This document shows, in pieces, positions 53,737-62,891 of a stretch of DNA of 64,000 nt. Numbering within the stretch: the stretch's first letter is position 1; each line of letters begins with the position of its first letter. Under the pieces are notes generated by a model. The model was not told the DNA's origin and ran no database searches. It saw nothing but the letters and a program-made list of their open reading frames with translations. The translations under genes were made by a program, and so were the position numbers. The DNA lies in the NCBI GenBank assembly GCA_017509755.1, contig JAFWOY010000001.1:88556-152555 (forward strand). Direction: 5' to 3'. The stretch is from Bacteroidales bacterium. GTDB taxonomy: Bacteria > Bacteroidota > Bacteroidia > Bacteroidales > UBA932.

Positions 53737-54479
53737 CCCTGCTTGTCGGAATCCAGATAATTGCTGAGCGCCTCGGCAATGGAAGGAGCCTGGGGCGTCG
53801 GTGCCTTGATGGCCACTTGCAGACCTGCCTCTTCAGCGGCACGGGCGGTCGAGGGACCATAGGTGGCGAACAGCAGCGACTCCTGCTTGAATTCCGGCCA
53901 GGCTTCCTGCAGCGACTTGATGTCGGCAGGGCTGTAAAAGGCCACAATCTGGTAGTTGTGCAAGTCGATATCGCGGATATCATTGCTGACCGTGCGGACG
54001 AACACCGCGCTGCCGTGCTTGAGTTTCTCCTTCGTGAAGAGTTTGTGCACATCGGGTTTCAACTGGTCGGTGCAGGCGATCAGGAAGTTCTCGCCCTTGT
54101 GTTTGGCGCCGATGGACTGGACCATCGAGGCGACCGTGCCCGATCCGAAGAAAATCTTGCGTTTCCGATAGACGATATATTTCTGGAGATAGACAGCGAT
54201 AGCCTCGCTCTGGCAGAAATATTTCATGGTTTCCGGCACATTCACCCGCGTCTGCTCGCAGATGTGGAAGAAAGCGTCGATGGCCATCCGGGAAGTAAAG
54301 ACGATGGCCGTATAGTCGAGAATGGTCACTCGCTGGGCGACGAAATCACGCACAGAGACCCCTTGCACCCGGAAAAAAGGCCGGAAATCGATGGTCAGGC
54401 CTTTCTTGGCGACCAGGTCGGAATACGGGGAAGCCCCTGTCGGTTCGGGCTGGGAGATGAGGATACGTTTAATTTCCAT
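53733..54479 (-). CDS. hemD: Uroporphyrinogen-III synthase-like protein
   Basis: A 248-residue HemD-fold protein. HemD cyclises hydroxymethylbilane to uroporphyrinogen III for haem and sirohaem. Supporting features are ISQPEPTGASPYSDLVAKKG at the start, AIVFTSRMAIDAFF, QIVAFYSPADIKSLQEAWPE and LFATYGPSTARAAEEAGLQV. The family is poorly conserved, so identity rests partly on the gene order with DUF4271 and rnpA. The start overlaps the DUF4271 gene end by 11 bp. No other haem-synthesis gene is in the window. Confidence 0.88.
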   Translation of the reverse strand: MEIKRILISQPEPTGASPYSDLVAKKGLTIDFRPFFRVQGVSVRDFVAQRVTILDYTAIVFTSRMAIDAFFHICEQTRVNVPETMKYFCQSEAIAVYLQKYIVYRKRKIFFGSGTVASMVQSIGAKHKGENFLIACTDQLKPDVHKLFTKEKLKHGSAVFVRTVSNDIRDIDLHNYQIVAFYSPADIKSLQEAWPEFKQESLLFATYGPSTARAAEEAGLQVAIKAPTPQAPSIAEALSNYLDSDKQG

Positions 54480-55086
54480 TGATCAATCGGTTAACTACCA
54501 CACAAATCGGTAAAATTTCCAGGCCGCAAAGATACAAAACCCAGAAAAAAGATGAAAATTCTGTTTGCAAAAGAAGGGAACGGCCGCGGAGATAATAAAT
54601 GAACAGTCCCGCAGCGGGCGGCAACGCCAGCAGGACCCAAAGCAGCCAGCGGGGCGCATCGGGCACCAGCCAGCCGACCAGCAGTGCCGGCACGGAGGCC
54701 AGCATGACAAGCACGGCAACTGTATAGCCGGTCCGTTCGACGGCCCGGAAGGCAGCCTGGCGAGATCCCAGCCAACCCATCAGGCTGATGACGATCTTGC
54801 GCAGCAGCAAAAAAGCGAACAGCGCAGCCAGCGTCCACCAATAGCCGGCCTGACTCACGCCGGCAACCACCAGGGTCAAGGCATAGAAAGGAACCAGCAG
54901 CAGCAGTTCAATCCGCACGGAATCGCAGATGTATTTGTTGCCCAGCATTTCCTGTGTCCCGTTGAGACCATGGATACACAAGGCACCGCCCCGGACGGCC
55001 GCCAGCAGCCGGTTGTAGAACAGCAGCAGCAGCACCCCGATTACCAGCAGGAAAGCCAGTACATACGGATCAGGCATTTCTCTCAT
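54469..55086 (-). CDS. DUF4271 membrane protein
   Basis: A 205-residue protein with about six hydrophobic helices (VLAFLLVIGVLLLLFYNRL, LALPPAAGLFIYYL). The C-terminal FSSFFWVLYLCGLEILPICV is the hallmark of the Bacteroidota-specific DUF4271 family. It is the usual upstream neighbour of hemD, with which it overlaps by 11 bp. Function unknown; the neighbourhood suggests a link to the cell envelope or haem synthesis but nothing more can be said. Confidence 0.88.
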   Translation of the reverse strand: MREMPDPYVLAFLLVIGVLLLLFYNRLLAAVRGGALCIHGLNGTQEMLGNKYICDSVRIELLLLVPFYALTLVVAGVSQAGYWWTLAALFAFLLLRKIVISLMGWLGSRQAAFRAVERTGYTVAVLVMLASVPALLVGWLVPDAPRWLLWVLLALPPAAGLFIYYLRGRSLLLQTEFSSFFWVLYLCGLEILPICVVVNRLINGN

Positions 55087-55090
55087 CGAT

Positions 55091-55432
55091 TCAGTTCCCC
55101 CGCTTGGCCTGATGGCCCATTTCTGTCAGCAATGAGACGATTTTATCACGCAGGTCCCCCTGGATGAGGATTTCGCCGTCCTTGACGGATCCGCCGACAC
55201 CCAGGCGCGCCTTGAGTTGACGGCCCAGTTCTTCCAGCTGAGCGTCTTCTCCGGCAAAGCCCGTCACCAGTGTCACTTGCTTGCCGGCCCGGCGGCGGCG
55301 GTCGATCGACACAATCAACCGCTGCTTCTTTAGCGGAGCCTCCGGGGCTTCCACCTGCGGTTCTTCCGGCAGGGAAGCCAGTTCTTCCTCAAAGCGTCCC
55401 TTCAGTATCTCTTTCCAGTCTTGCGGCATCAT
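55091..55432 (-). CDS. SUI1/eIF1-like translation factor (YciH type)
   Basis: A 113-residue protein whose C-terminal two thirds form the SUI1 fold: DRRRRAGKQVTLVTGFAGE, LEELGRQLKARLGVGGSVKD and EILIQGDLRDKIVSLLTEMG. Bacterial homologues (YciH) resemble eukaryotic eIF1 and may influence start-site fidelity. The N-terminal ~35 residues are an acidic, proline-rich linker. It is the first gene of the minus-strand unit running to yidD, with a -7 box 16 nt upstream. Confidence 0.92.
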   Translation of the reverse strand: MMPQDWKEILKGRFEEELASLPEEPQVEAPEAPLKKQRLIVSIDRRRRAGKQVTLVTGFAGEDAQLEELGRQLKARLGVGGSVKDGEILIQGDLRDKIVSLLTEMGHQAKRGN

Positions 55433-55448
55433 CCATTCAAATTTTTCG

Positions 55449-55456
55449 CAAAGTTA
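55449..55456 (-). promoter_or_regulatory. -7 box of the SUI1-DUF4271-hemD-rnpA-yidD unit
   Basis: Minus-strand TAACTTTG lies 16 nt before the ATG at 55432. It is divergent from the plus-strand box at 55470, separated by 13 bp. Confidence 0.65.
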
Positions 55457-55469
55457 GTGATAAAACCTT

Positions 55470-55477
55470 TATCTTTG
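55470..55477 (+). promoter_or_regulatory. -7 box of the GT117 gene
   Basis: TATCTTTG lies 25 nt before the ATG at 55503. No -33 element at 19-21 nt spacing; a T-run at 55442-55446 is 23 nt away. Confidence 0.6.
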
Positions 55478-55502
55478 TTGTTTACACGAAAAACCTCACG
55501 CT

Positions 55503-58500
55503 ATGGATAGAAAACAGTTCAACCGGATCAACCGCCTCATCTCGCTTTGCGTAGCCGTGCTGGCTTCCCTGGTTTATCTCCTGACCATCGAACCCACGAC
55601 GAGCTTCTGGGACTGCGGCGAATTCATCGCCTCCTCCTATAAGCTGGAAGTCGGTCATGCTCCGGGAAACATGGTCTTCAACCTGTTTGCGCGCATCTTC
55701 ACGATTTTCTCCGGTGCCAAGTATGCCGCCATCGCAGTCAACGCGATGAGTGCCGTCTGCTCCGGCCTGACCATCTTCTTCCTCTATCTGACGATCGTCC
55801 ATTTCGCCCGTCGGATGCAGGAGAAACGGGGCCGGACCCTGACCAAAGCCGGTGCCTTCGCCATCTTCGGTGCTGGGATCGTGGGGGCTTTCGCCTACTG
55901 TTTTTCCGATACGTTCTGGTTCTCGGCCGTAGAGGGTGAGGTCTATGCCATGTCCTCGCTCTTCACGGCGGTCGTGTTCTGGGCCGCCCTCAAATGGGAG
56001 GAGCAGGCCGACCAGCCATATGCCAACCGCTGGCTGATCCTCATCTGCTTCCTGATGGGCCTTTCCATCGGCGTCCACCTGCTGAACCTGCTGACCATCC
56101 CGGCCATCGTGTTCATGATCTATTACAAAAAGCACGAACAGCCTGTCAGTTTCTGGCGCGCAGTCCTTGTGCTCGTGGTTTCCGTGGCGATCCTGGGAGT
56201 CATCCTATTTGGCATCATCCCTTACCTGCCGCGCCTGGCCGCCGGCATGGACCGCTTATTCGTCAACGGCTTCGGCGCCAAATTCAATGTCGGCGCCACG
56301 GTCTTCATGGTCCTGTTCCTGGCCGCCTGCTTCTACCTCCTCTATTCCTTCCGGAAGCGGGACAAGGCGCTGGCCCACACCATCACCCTGATGGTAACCA
56401 CCATCGTGCTCGGTTATTCGCTCTTCACCATCACGGTCATCCGCTCGAGTGCCGGCACCCCGATGAACGAGTACCAGCCCGATAACCCCTACACCTTGAT
56501 CCGCTACCTGGGCCGCGAGCAATACGGCTCCTCGCCACTCCTGTATGGCCAGTCGTTCAACTCGCCCTATGAAATCCAGGAGAAGCCCTACTATACGCCG
56601 CTCGACGGGAAGTATTTCCACGCCATGAACGTCGATGCCGACTTCCCTTCATCCGCCAAGATGCTGTTCCCGCGTATGTGGAACGGGTTCAAGGAGCAGG
56701 AAAAGGACTTCTACAAATCGTACGTCACCCACTATAAGACCAAGCGGGCCAAGGTTTACGGCAAGAACGTGACCTTCCAGGAGCCGTCGATGCGCGACAA
56801 TCTGGCTTTCTTCTTTGACTACCAGGTCAACTACATGTATGTCCGCTACTTCATGTGGAATTTCGTGGGTCGGCAGAACGACTTGCACGGCGACACGCCG
56901 GGCGACCTGACCCGCGGCAACTGGGAAAGCGGTATCAAGTTCCTGGACAACCTGCGGCTGGGAGACCAAAGCGTCGGCCCCGACTTCATCATCCACAACC
57001 GCGGCAAAAACCACTATTTCTTCCTGCCGCTACTCCTCGGCATGATCGGCTTCTTCTTCCAGTTGCGCCACGACCCGCGCAACAGCTGGGTGACCGGCCT
57101 GCTCTTCCTGCTCACCGGCCTGGCCATCGTGGTTTACCTCAACCAGAACCCGTTCCAGGTGCGCGAGCGCGACTACGCGTACGCGGGATCCTTTTATGTC
57201 TTTGCGCTTTGGATCGGCCTGGGCGTCCTGGCGCTCCAGCATTGGTTTGAGAAGTTGACGCGGAAACAGGACGGAATGCCGGCAGCTGTCCTGGCTGTGG
57301 CCCTTGGCCTCGTGATTCCCGTGCTGATGGGCTGCCAGAACTGGGACGACCATGACCGCAGCGGTCGCTACACGGCCATCGACATGGCCTGGAACCATCT
57401 CAATAGCTGCGATCCAAACGCTTTGTTGGTCACCCACGGCGACAATGACACCTTCCCGCTCTGGTACGCCCAGGAAGTGGAAGGCATCCGCACCGACGTC
57501 CGCATCGTCAACTCGTCGCTGCTGGGCACCGACTGGTACATCGACCAGATGAAATGCCGGTTCTACGATTCCGACCCGTTGCCCATCTCTATCCCGCGCA
57601 AACAATATCTCTACGGAACCAACGATTTCTGCCCCGTGATCGACGTGGTGGACCGCCCGATCCTTGCTTCCGAGGCCATCGACATCTTCAAAGATGAACG
57701 ATACACCCGCGACGGACAGGATTTCATCCCGGGCCACAAACTGCTGGTGCCCGTCAACAAGGAGAATGCGATTGCCGCCGGCATCGTAAAGGAGGCGCAG
57801 CGCGACAGCATCCAGGATTACATCACCTTGACCATCAGCGGCAACAACCTCACCAAGTTTGACCTCATCATGCTCGATATCCTGGCCAACTACGACTGGT
57901 CACGGCCCATCTACCTTGTCTCGCGCATCGAACTGAGTTCGATCGGCCTGGATCCCTGGCTCCAGTTCGACGGTTTCGTGTACAAGCTGGTCCCTTTCCT
58001 CAACGACTACGCCAACCGGGAAGCGACGGTCGATGCAGATGCGCTCTACGACAAGATCATGAACGTCTATCGTTTCGAATCCATGGCCGACACCACCGTC
58101 CATTGGGATTACCAGAACATCTTCACGTTCAGTGCGGTCGTCCCCGCCCGCGAGATCTTCGCCACTACGGCGACCGCGCTTCTGGACCGGGGCGAGAACC
58201 AGAAAGCGGAAGACGTGCTTGACAAATGCATCGCTTCGATGCCAAACCGGAACTTCCCGTTCAACGTCTCTCTCTTCCGCAGCATCAACGAGTGGTCACT
58301 CATCTCCATCATCGAAGATTATTTCCGGCTGGACAAGCCGGAAAAGGCCATTGCCGTAGGCGACCAGCTGGCCGACGAGACGCTCAAGACCATCCTCTAC
58401 TACACGACGCCCATAGGACCGGGTCCGGAAGATGTGCTCAACAAGAAACTGGCCGACGATGCAGCTACCATCTATTTTTATCTGATCCGGATCTACAACG

Positions 58501-58556
58501 CATTCGGGCAGAAAAAAGCCGCTGACCGGCTGGATGCAAAACTGAAAGACGCGTAA
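55503..58556 (+). CDS. DUF2723 / GT117-type membrane glycosyltransferase
   Basis: A 1017-residue inner-membrane protein. The start carries the family signature SLVYLLTIEPTTSFWDCGEF (with the WDCGE segment thought to hold the catalytic acid) and KLEVGHAPGNMVFNLFARIF. About eleven membrane helices occupy residues 15-620, followed by a soluble C-terminal region with helical repeats (about 850-1010). DUF2723 proteins form glycosyltransferase family 117, related to protein O-mannosyltransferases, and probably take part in the O-glycosylation of exported proteins known in Bacteroidota. Monocistronic by position. Confidence 0.93.
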   Translation: MDRKQFNRINRLISLCVAVLASLVYLLTIEPTTSFWDCGEFIASSYKLEVGHAPGNMVFNLFARIFTIFSGAKYAAIAVNAMSAVCSGLTIFFLYLTIVHFARRMQEKRGRTLTKAGAFAIFGAGIVGAFAYCFSDTFWFSAVEGEVYAMSSLFTAVVFWAALKWEEQADQPYANRWLILICFLMGLSIGVHLLNLLTIPAIVFMIYYKKHEQPVSFWRAVLVLVVSVAILGVILFGIIPYLPRLAAGMDRLFVNGFGAKFNVGATVFMVLFLAACFYLLYSFRKRDKALAHTITLMVTTIVLGYSLFTITVIRSSAGTPMNEYQPDNPYTLIRYLGREQYGSSPLLYGQSFNSPYEIQEKPYYTPLDGKYFHAMNVDADFPSSAKMLFPRMWNGFKEQEKDFYKSYVTHYKTKRAKVYGKNVTFQEPSMRDNLAFFFDYQVNYMYVRYFMWNFVGRQNDLHGDTPGDLTRGNWESGIKFLDNLRLGDQSVGPDFIIHNRGKNHYFFLPLLLGMIGFFFQLRHDPRNSWVTGLLFLLTGLAIVVYLNQNPFQVRERDYAYAGSFYVFALWIGLGVLALQHWFEKLTRKQDGMPAAVLAVALGLVIPVLMGCQNWDDHDRSGRYTAIDMAWNHLNSCDPNALLVTHGDNDTFPLWYAQEVEGIRTDVRIVNSSLLGTDWYIDQMKCRFYDSDPLPISIPRKQYLYGTNDFCPVIDVVDRPILASEAIDIFKDERYTRDGQDFIPGHKLLVPVNKENAIAAGIVKEAQRDSIQDYITLTISGNNLTKFDLIMLDILANYDWSRPIYLVSRIELSSIGLDPWLQFDGFVYKLVPFLNDYANREATVDADALYDKIMNVYRFESMADTTVHWDYQNIFTFSAVVPAREIFATTATALLDRGENQKAEDVLDKCIASMPNRNFPFNVSLFRSINEWSLISIIEDYFRLDKPEKAIAVGDQLADETLKTILYYTTPIGPGPEDVLNKKLADDAATIYFYLIRIYNAFGQKKAADRLDAKLKDA

Positions 58557-58561
58557 GCGGG

Positions 58562-59704
58562 TTATTTGACGATACGGACTTCCTCGGTGACGACAGTGAC
58601 CGAGGATTCTTTTTTACGGGCCTTGGACAGCGCCAGCGGCTGGCCGCTGTCGAATGCGATGATGAAAGCCGTGGGGAACAACTTCTTGACGGCTGGCAGG
58701 GCCCGCTCGGCCTCAGCGTATGTCCGGAACAGGCCAGCGGCACAGAGTTTCTTGCCTGAGCGCTGCGCATGCACATAGACCGGGCTGATTCCCTTGATCT
58801 GGCGCAACGAAGGCTTGGAGCCCGAAACAAAGAGCTGGATCTGATAGACCAGCCCGGACGGCAGTTTGTTGTCTTCGGCAAAAGCGCCGGGACCCGTCGT
58901 CGAGAAAGCATAATCGAACACTTCCACGGGCTCCTCGAACAGAATCTTCGGGACCGTTCCGAACCCGTGTTTCTCAAACCGGTAGCCTTTATCTGGATCG
59001 GTGATGTCCAGGGAAGCCAGCCGGCCGGCCTCTTCGGCCCGGACCGGCGCAAAAACCGGCGTCTCCTGCCGCAGCACATAGATCACCATCGAATCCTGCC
59101 CGCAGGAACGATTGGAAGCCAGCAGGCTGTACCGGCCGTCCGGTGTGTCGCAGAACAGCAGGTCGTCCGCCTGGGAATTGAAAGGGAAGCCCAGGTTCTG
59201 CACCGGCCCCCAAGCCTGACGCTCGGGATTCCAGGTCGCCACATAGAGGTCATAGCCGCCCATGCCGAAAAGACCGTCAGAGGAGAAATATAGACGGCGG
59301 CCGTCGGGAGACAGCATAGGGAAAACCTCATTGCCGGGCGAGACGGCCTCCTCGCACACAGGTTCGGGCACGCTCCAAAGCGTGTCATCCACCGGCTCGC
59401 TGCGCACGATTTCATAGTCGCCCGCCGGGGTGCGCCGGGACAGGTACAGTTCTGTGGTTTCGGCCGGATACCAGTTCTGGTCACTGCCCCACCCCCGGTC
59501 TTCCAGATGACTGTACCAGAGAAAGAAATCCTGGCGAAGTACCCGTTTTTGCGCCACGACGACCGGGCGTGCGGCATATTGGGTGAGCACTTTGTAGTTG
59601 TCTGCCTCCATCTGGCGCTGCGAAAACGGGCTGCCGGTGTCTTGCGCCTGCAGCAAATGCGTCAGCATCAGGGCCGTCATCAGGGTTAAAAATGATCTTT
59701 TCAT
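58562..59704 (-). CDS. Exported PD40 beta-propeller protein with SPOR-like C-terminus
   Basis: A 380-residue exported protein. Start chosen at ATG 59704 because its signal peptide MKRSFLTLMTALMLTHLLQA begins there and an upstream ATG lies inside the -7 box. WD40/PD40-type blades include EVFPMLSPDGRRLYFSSDG and GGYDLYVATWNPERQAWGPV, a pattern common in Bacteroidota OmpA-associated propeller proteins. The last ~90 residues (LVYQIQLFVSGSKPSLRQIK, GLFRTYAEAERALPAVKKLF) resemble a SPOR-type peptidoglycan-binding domain. No OmpA-like domain is present. It converges on the GT117 gene. Function unassigned; a link to division-site or envelope peptidoglycan is possible. Confidence 0.75.
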   Translation of the reverse strand: MKRSFLTLMTALMLTHLLQAQDTGSPFSQRQMEADNYKVLTQYAARPVVVAQKRVLRQDFFLWYSHLEDRGWGSDQNWYPAETTELYLSRRTPAGDYEIVRSEPVDDTLWSVPEPVCEEAVSPGNEVFPMLSPDGRRLYFSSDGLFGMGGYDLYVATWNPERQAWGPVQNLGFPFNSQADDLLFCDTPDGRYSLLASNRSCGQDSMVIYVLRQETPVFAPVRAEEAGRLASLDITDPDKGYRFEKHGFGTVPKILFEEPVEVFDYAFSTTGPGAFAEDNKLPSGLVYQIQLFVSGSKPSLRQIKGISPVYVHAQRSGKKLCAAGLFRTYAEAERALPAVKKLFPTAFIIAFDSGQPLALSKARKKESSVTVVTEEVRIVK

Positions 59705-59728
59705 CCAGAACTGACAGTTTTTCGACAA

Positions 59729-59736
59729 CAAATTTA
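59729..59736 (-). promoter_or_regulatory. -7 box of the PD40/SPOR gene
   Basis: Minus-strand TAAATTTG ends 24 nt before ATG 59704. Divergent from the secDF box at 59768. Confidence 0.6.
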
Positions 59737-59767
59737 GGCAAATCCTTCGGATATCGGGAAAAAAGTG

Positions 59768-59775
59768 TAATTTTG
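59768..59775 (+). promoter_or_regulatory. -7 box of secDF
   Basis: TAATTTTG lies 38 nt before the secDF ATG; TTCG at 59746-59749 is 18 nt upstream and may serve as a weak -33 element. Confidence 0.6.
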
Positions 59776-59813
59776 CAGGCTATTTGAAAATTGTAATTTA
59801 AACCATACTATTT

Positions 59814-62800
59814 ATGCAAAGCAAAGGTGCCATTACATTTGTGGCCATTCTCATCGGCTTGGCCTGTGTGTTCCAGCTGTCTTTCACGGCTGCGACGGCC
59901 ATACAGGAAAGCAAAGCTGCCAAAGCAGCCCAGAAGGTTGTCGATCAGGTGCAGCAGAGCCCTTCGTTTGCAGAGGTTTCCGAACTCGACAGAGCTTTTT
60001 ACCTTGACTCTGTCCGGACGGGTGCCAACAAGGCTTATCTCGACTCGCTCGCAAACAAGAAGGTTTATTTCAACTACACGTACAAGAATGTCAAGGAGAA
60101 GGAACTGAACCTCGGTCTGGACCTCAAGGGCGGTATGAACATCGTCCTCCAGCTCAACCTCGCCGACCTCGTCCGCTCCTGCGCCCGTGAAAAGACGACG
60201 GAAGAATTCAACAAGGCCATGGCCCTCGCCCAGGAGCGTGCCGACCAGACCCACGAAGACTTCATCACCCTGTTCGCGGCCGCCTGGGAAGAAGTGGCTC
60301 CCGGCAAGCGCCTGGCATTCGACATCGACCTCGACAAACTCAGCGGCGATGTGAAGAACAAATCCCGGGCTACCAACGAGGAGATCATCTCCCTCCTCAA
60401 GGATGAGGCCAAAGGCGCCATCGACAACTCCTACCAGGTTGTCGAACGCCGTGTCAACCAGTTCGGTGTGGCACAGCCCAACATCCAGAAAGTCGCCGGT
60501 ACCGGCCGTATCCTGGTCGAACTCCCGGGCGTAAAGGAACCTGAGCGCGTGCGTAAACTCCTCCAGGGTACCGCCTCCCTCGAATTCTGGGAGACCTATA
60601 CCGCACAGGAACTCCAGCCGTACCTGCAGGAGCTCAATGAGACGCTCCGTCTGCAGGAAGAAGCGCTTGCTTCGGAAACCAAGGAAGAAACCGCTGTCGC
60701 CGAGAAGCCGGCCGAAGAGAAGTCCCTCGAGGCTGAACTGGCCGCCGCCAGCGACCAGCAGACGGATGCTGCCCAGGATGCCCTGATGAAAGCCAATCCG
60801 CTGTTCAGCCGTCTCCAGATGTTCGGCGGCAACTCCGCGCTGCTGGGCATCGCCCACTACCGCGATACCGCCCGGATCAACAGCTGGTTTGCAGCCAACC
60901 GCGGCCTTTTCCCGGGCGATTTCGTTCCGGCCTGGAGTTTCAAGGCTTTCAGCGATGCCAATGTGATTCCGGACACTTATTTCGAATTGGTCGCCCTCAA
61001 GAGCCACGTCGGCAAGGGTCCGGCCCTCGACGGCAAGTACATCTCCTCCGCCAACGTCAACTACAACCAGATGACCGGTGCCCCGGAAGTCAGCATGACA
61101 ATGAACAGCAAAGGCGCCATCGAGTGGGAGAACATCACCGGTGAGAACGTCGGACGCCAGATTGCCATCGTGATGGACGGACAGGTCTATTCCTTCCCGA
61201 ACGTCCAGAACAAGATCAGCGGCGGCAACTCCTCAATCTCCGGCGGCTTCACCCAGCAGGAAGCCGACGACTTGGCCAATGTGCTCAAAGCCGGTAAGCT
61301 TTCCACCCCCGCCCGCATCGTGCAGGAGCAGGTGGTCGGCCCGTCCCTGGGTAGCGCCTCCATCCGTTCCGGTATGATCTCGTTCATCATCGCCTTCATC
61401 CTGATCCTGATCTATATGGTCATCTTCTACCGCAAGGCCGGCGTCGCCGCCGACATCGCACTTCTCTGCAACGTGCTCTTCCTCTTCGGCGCTCTCGCCT
61501 CCTTCGGTACCGTGTTCACCCTCTCCGGTATTGCCGGTCTCGTGTTGACCATGGGTATGGCTGTGGACGCCAACGTGATCATCTACGAGCGTGTCAAGGA
61601 AGAACTCAACGCAGGCAAGGCGCTCCGCCTGGCCATCAGCGACGGTTACAAGAACGCCTACTCGGCCATCCTCGACGGCCAGATCACGACGATCCTCACC
61701 GGTATCATCCTCTACATCTTCGGCAGCGGTACCATCAAGGGCTTCGCCGCCGTGCTGGTCATCGGTATCATCACCTCGGTGCTGACCTCCATCTTCATCA
61801 CCCGCCTGATCTTCGAATCGCAGCTCAAACGCGGCAAGGACATCAGCTTCTACTCCGACTGGTCAAAGAACTTCCTCAAGAACACGCATATCGACTTCCT
61901 CGGCAAGCGCAAGATGACCTACCTGATCTCCGGTGCCGTCTGCCTCATCTGCCTGGTGTTCATCTTCACCAAAGGCTTCTCCCTGGGCGTTGATTTCAGC
62001 GGCGGCCGTACCTATACCGTCCGTTTCGACCAGCAGGTCACGCCTGAGCAGGTGCGTGCTGCCCTCCTCGACGAATTCGGCGAATCCTCCGAAGTCAAGC
62101 AGTTCGGTGGCGCCTCCCAGATGCGTATCACCACCAAATATATGGTCGGTGACAAATCTTCCGAGACAGACCGCCTCATCGAAGCCAAGCTCTACAACGC
62201 CTTGAAGACGTTCTACGCCAACGACCTGACGCTCGACGGCTTCACCTCCACGCTGGAAAACCCGAACGGTATCGTATCGAGCGACCGCGTCGATGCCTCC
62301 ATCGCGAGCGAGATGAAACGCGACGCCGTGATTGCCGTGATCATCGCCCTCTTCGTGATCTTCGGCTACATCGCTTTCCGCTTCAAGAACTGGACCTGGG
62401 GTCTGGGCGGTGTCAGCTCGCTGATCCACAACTCGATCATCGTCATCGGTTTCTACTCGATCTTCAGCGGTATCCTGCCGTTCACCCTCGACGTGGACCA
62501 GACCTTCATCGCAGCCGTCCTGACCATCATCGGTTACTCGATCAACGACAACGTGGTGATCTTCGACCGTATCCGTGAATACCGGACCCTGTATCCGAAG
62601 CGCCCGCTCGAGCAGAACATCAACGAGGCCTTGAACTCCACGCTGTCGCGTACGATCAACACCTCTGTCAGTACCCTGCTCGTGCTGATCGCCATCGCTA
62701 TCTTCGGCGGCGAAAGCATCCGCGGCTTCTCGGTCTCCCTGGCTCTCGGTGTGATCGTCGGTACCTACGCCTCCATCTTCATCGGTACGCCGATCATGTA

Positions 62801-62846
62801 CGACCTCAACCGCAAGAAGATTGCGAAGGCTGAAAAGGCCAAATAA
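59814..62846 (+). CDS. secDF: Fused protein-export membrane protein SecDF
   Basis: A 1010-residue single-chain SecD plus SecF that uses the proton gradient to pull exported proteins from SecYEG. SecD part: the large periplasmic domain (LGLDLKGGMNIVLQLNLADL near residue 100; NQFGVAQPNIQKVAGTGRIL) and helices with GLVLTMGMAVDANVIIYERV. SecF part from about residue 700: GVDFSGGRTYTVRF, then IGYSINDNVVIFDRIREYR. Fusion is usual in Bacteroidota. An Ala/Glu-rich insertion (about 280-325) sits in the periplasmic domain. The gene ends 15 bp before a strong terminator. Confidence 0.98.
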   Translation: MQSKGAITFVAILIGLACVFQLSFTAATAIQESKAAKAAQKVVDQVQQSPSFAEVSELDRAFYLDSVRTGANKAYLDSLANKKVYFNYTYKNVKEKELNLGLDLKGGMNIVLQLNLADLVRSCAREKTTEEFNKAMALAQERADQTHEDFITLFAAAWEEVAPGKRLAFDIDLDKLSGDVKNKSRATNEEIISLLKDEAKGAIDNSYQVVERRVNQFGVAQPNIQKVAGTGRILVELPGVKEPERVRKLLQGTASLEFWETYTAQELQPYLQELNETLRLQEEALASETKEETAVAEKPAEEKSLEAELAAASDQQTDAAQDALMKANPLFSRLQMFGGNSALLGIAHYRDTARINSWFAANRGLFPGDFVPAWSFKAFSDANVIPDTYFELVALKSHVGKGPALDGKYISSANVNYNQMTGAPEVSMTMNSKGAIEWENITGENVGRQIAIVMDGQVYSFPNVQNKISGGNSSISGGFTQQEADDLANVLKAGKLSTPARIVQEQVVGPSLGSASIRSGMISFIIAFILILIYMVIFYRKAGVAADIALLCNVLFLFGALASFGTVFTLSGIAGLVLTMGMAVDANVIIYERVKEELNAGKALRLAISDGYKNAYSAILDGQITTILTGIILYIFGSGTIKGFAAVLVIGIITSVLTSIFITRLIFESQLKRGKDISFYSDWSKNFLKNTHIDFLGKRKMTYLISGAVCLICLVFIFTKGFSLGVDFSGGRTYTVRFDQQVTPEQVRAALLDEFGESSEVKQFGGASQMRITTKYMVGDKSSETDRLIEAKLYNALKTFYANDLTLDGFTSTLENPNGIVSSDRVDASIASEMKRDAVIAVIIALFVIFGYIAFRFKNWTWGLGGVSSLIHNSIIVIGFYSIFSGILPFTLDVDQTFIAAVLTIIGYSINDNVVIFDRIREYRTLYPKRPLEQNINEALNSTLSRTINTSVSTLLVLIAIAIFGGESIRGFSVSLALGVIVGTYASIFIGTPIMYDLNRKKIAKAEKAK

Positions 62847-62860
62847 CGAAGTGTTTTCAT

Positions 62861-62891
62861 AAAAAAGGCCCGGCAAAGCCGGGCTTTTTTT
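62861..62891. terminator. Bidirectional terminator between secDF and the recombinase gene
   Basis: GCCCGGC-AAA-GCCGGGC (62868-62884) flanked by six A on the left and seven T on the right, so it serves both converging genes. The T-run overlaps the recombinase stop codon. Confidence 0.9.
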
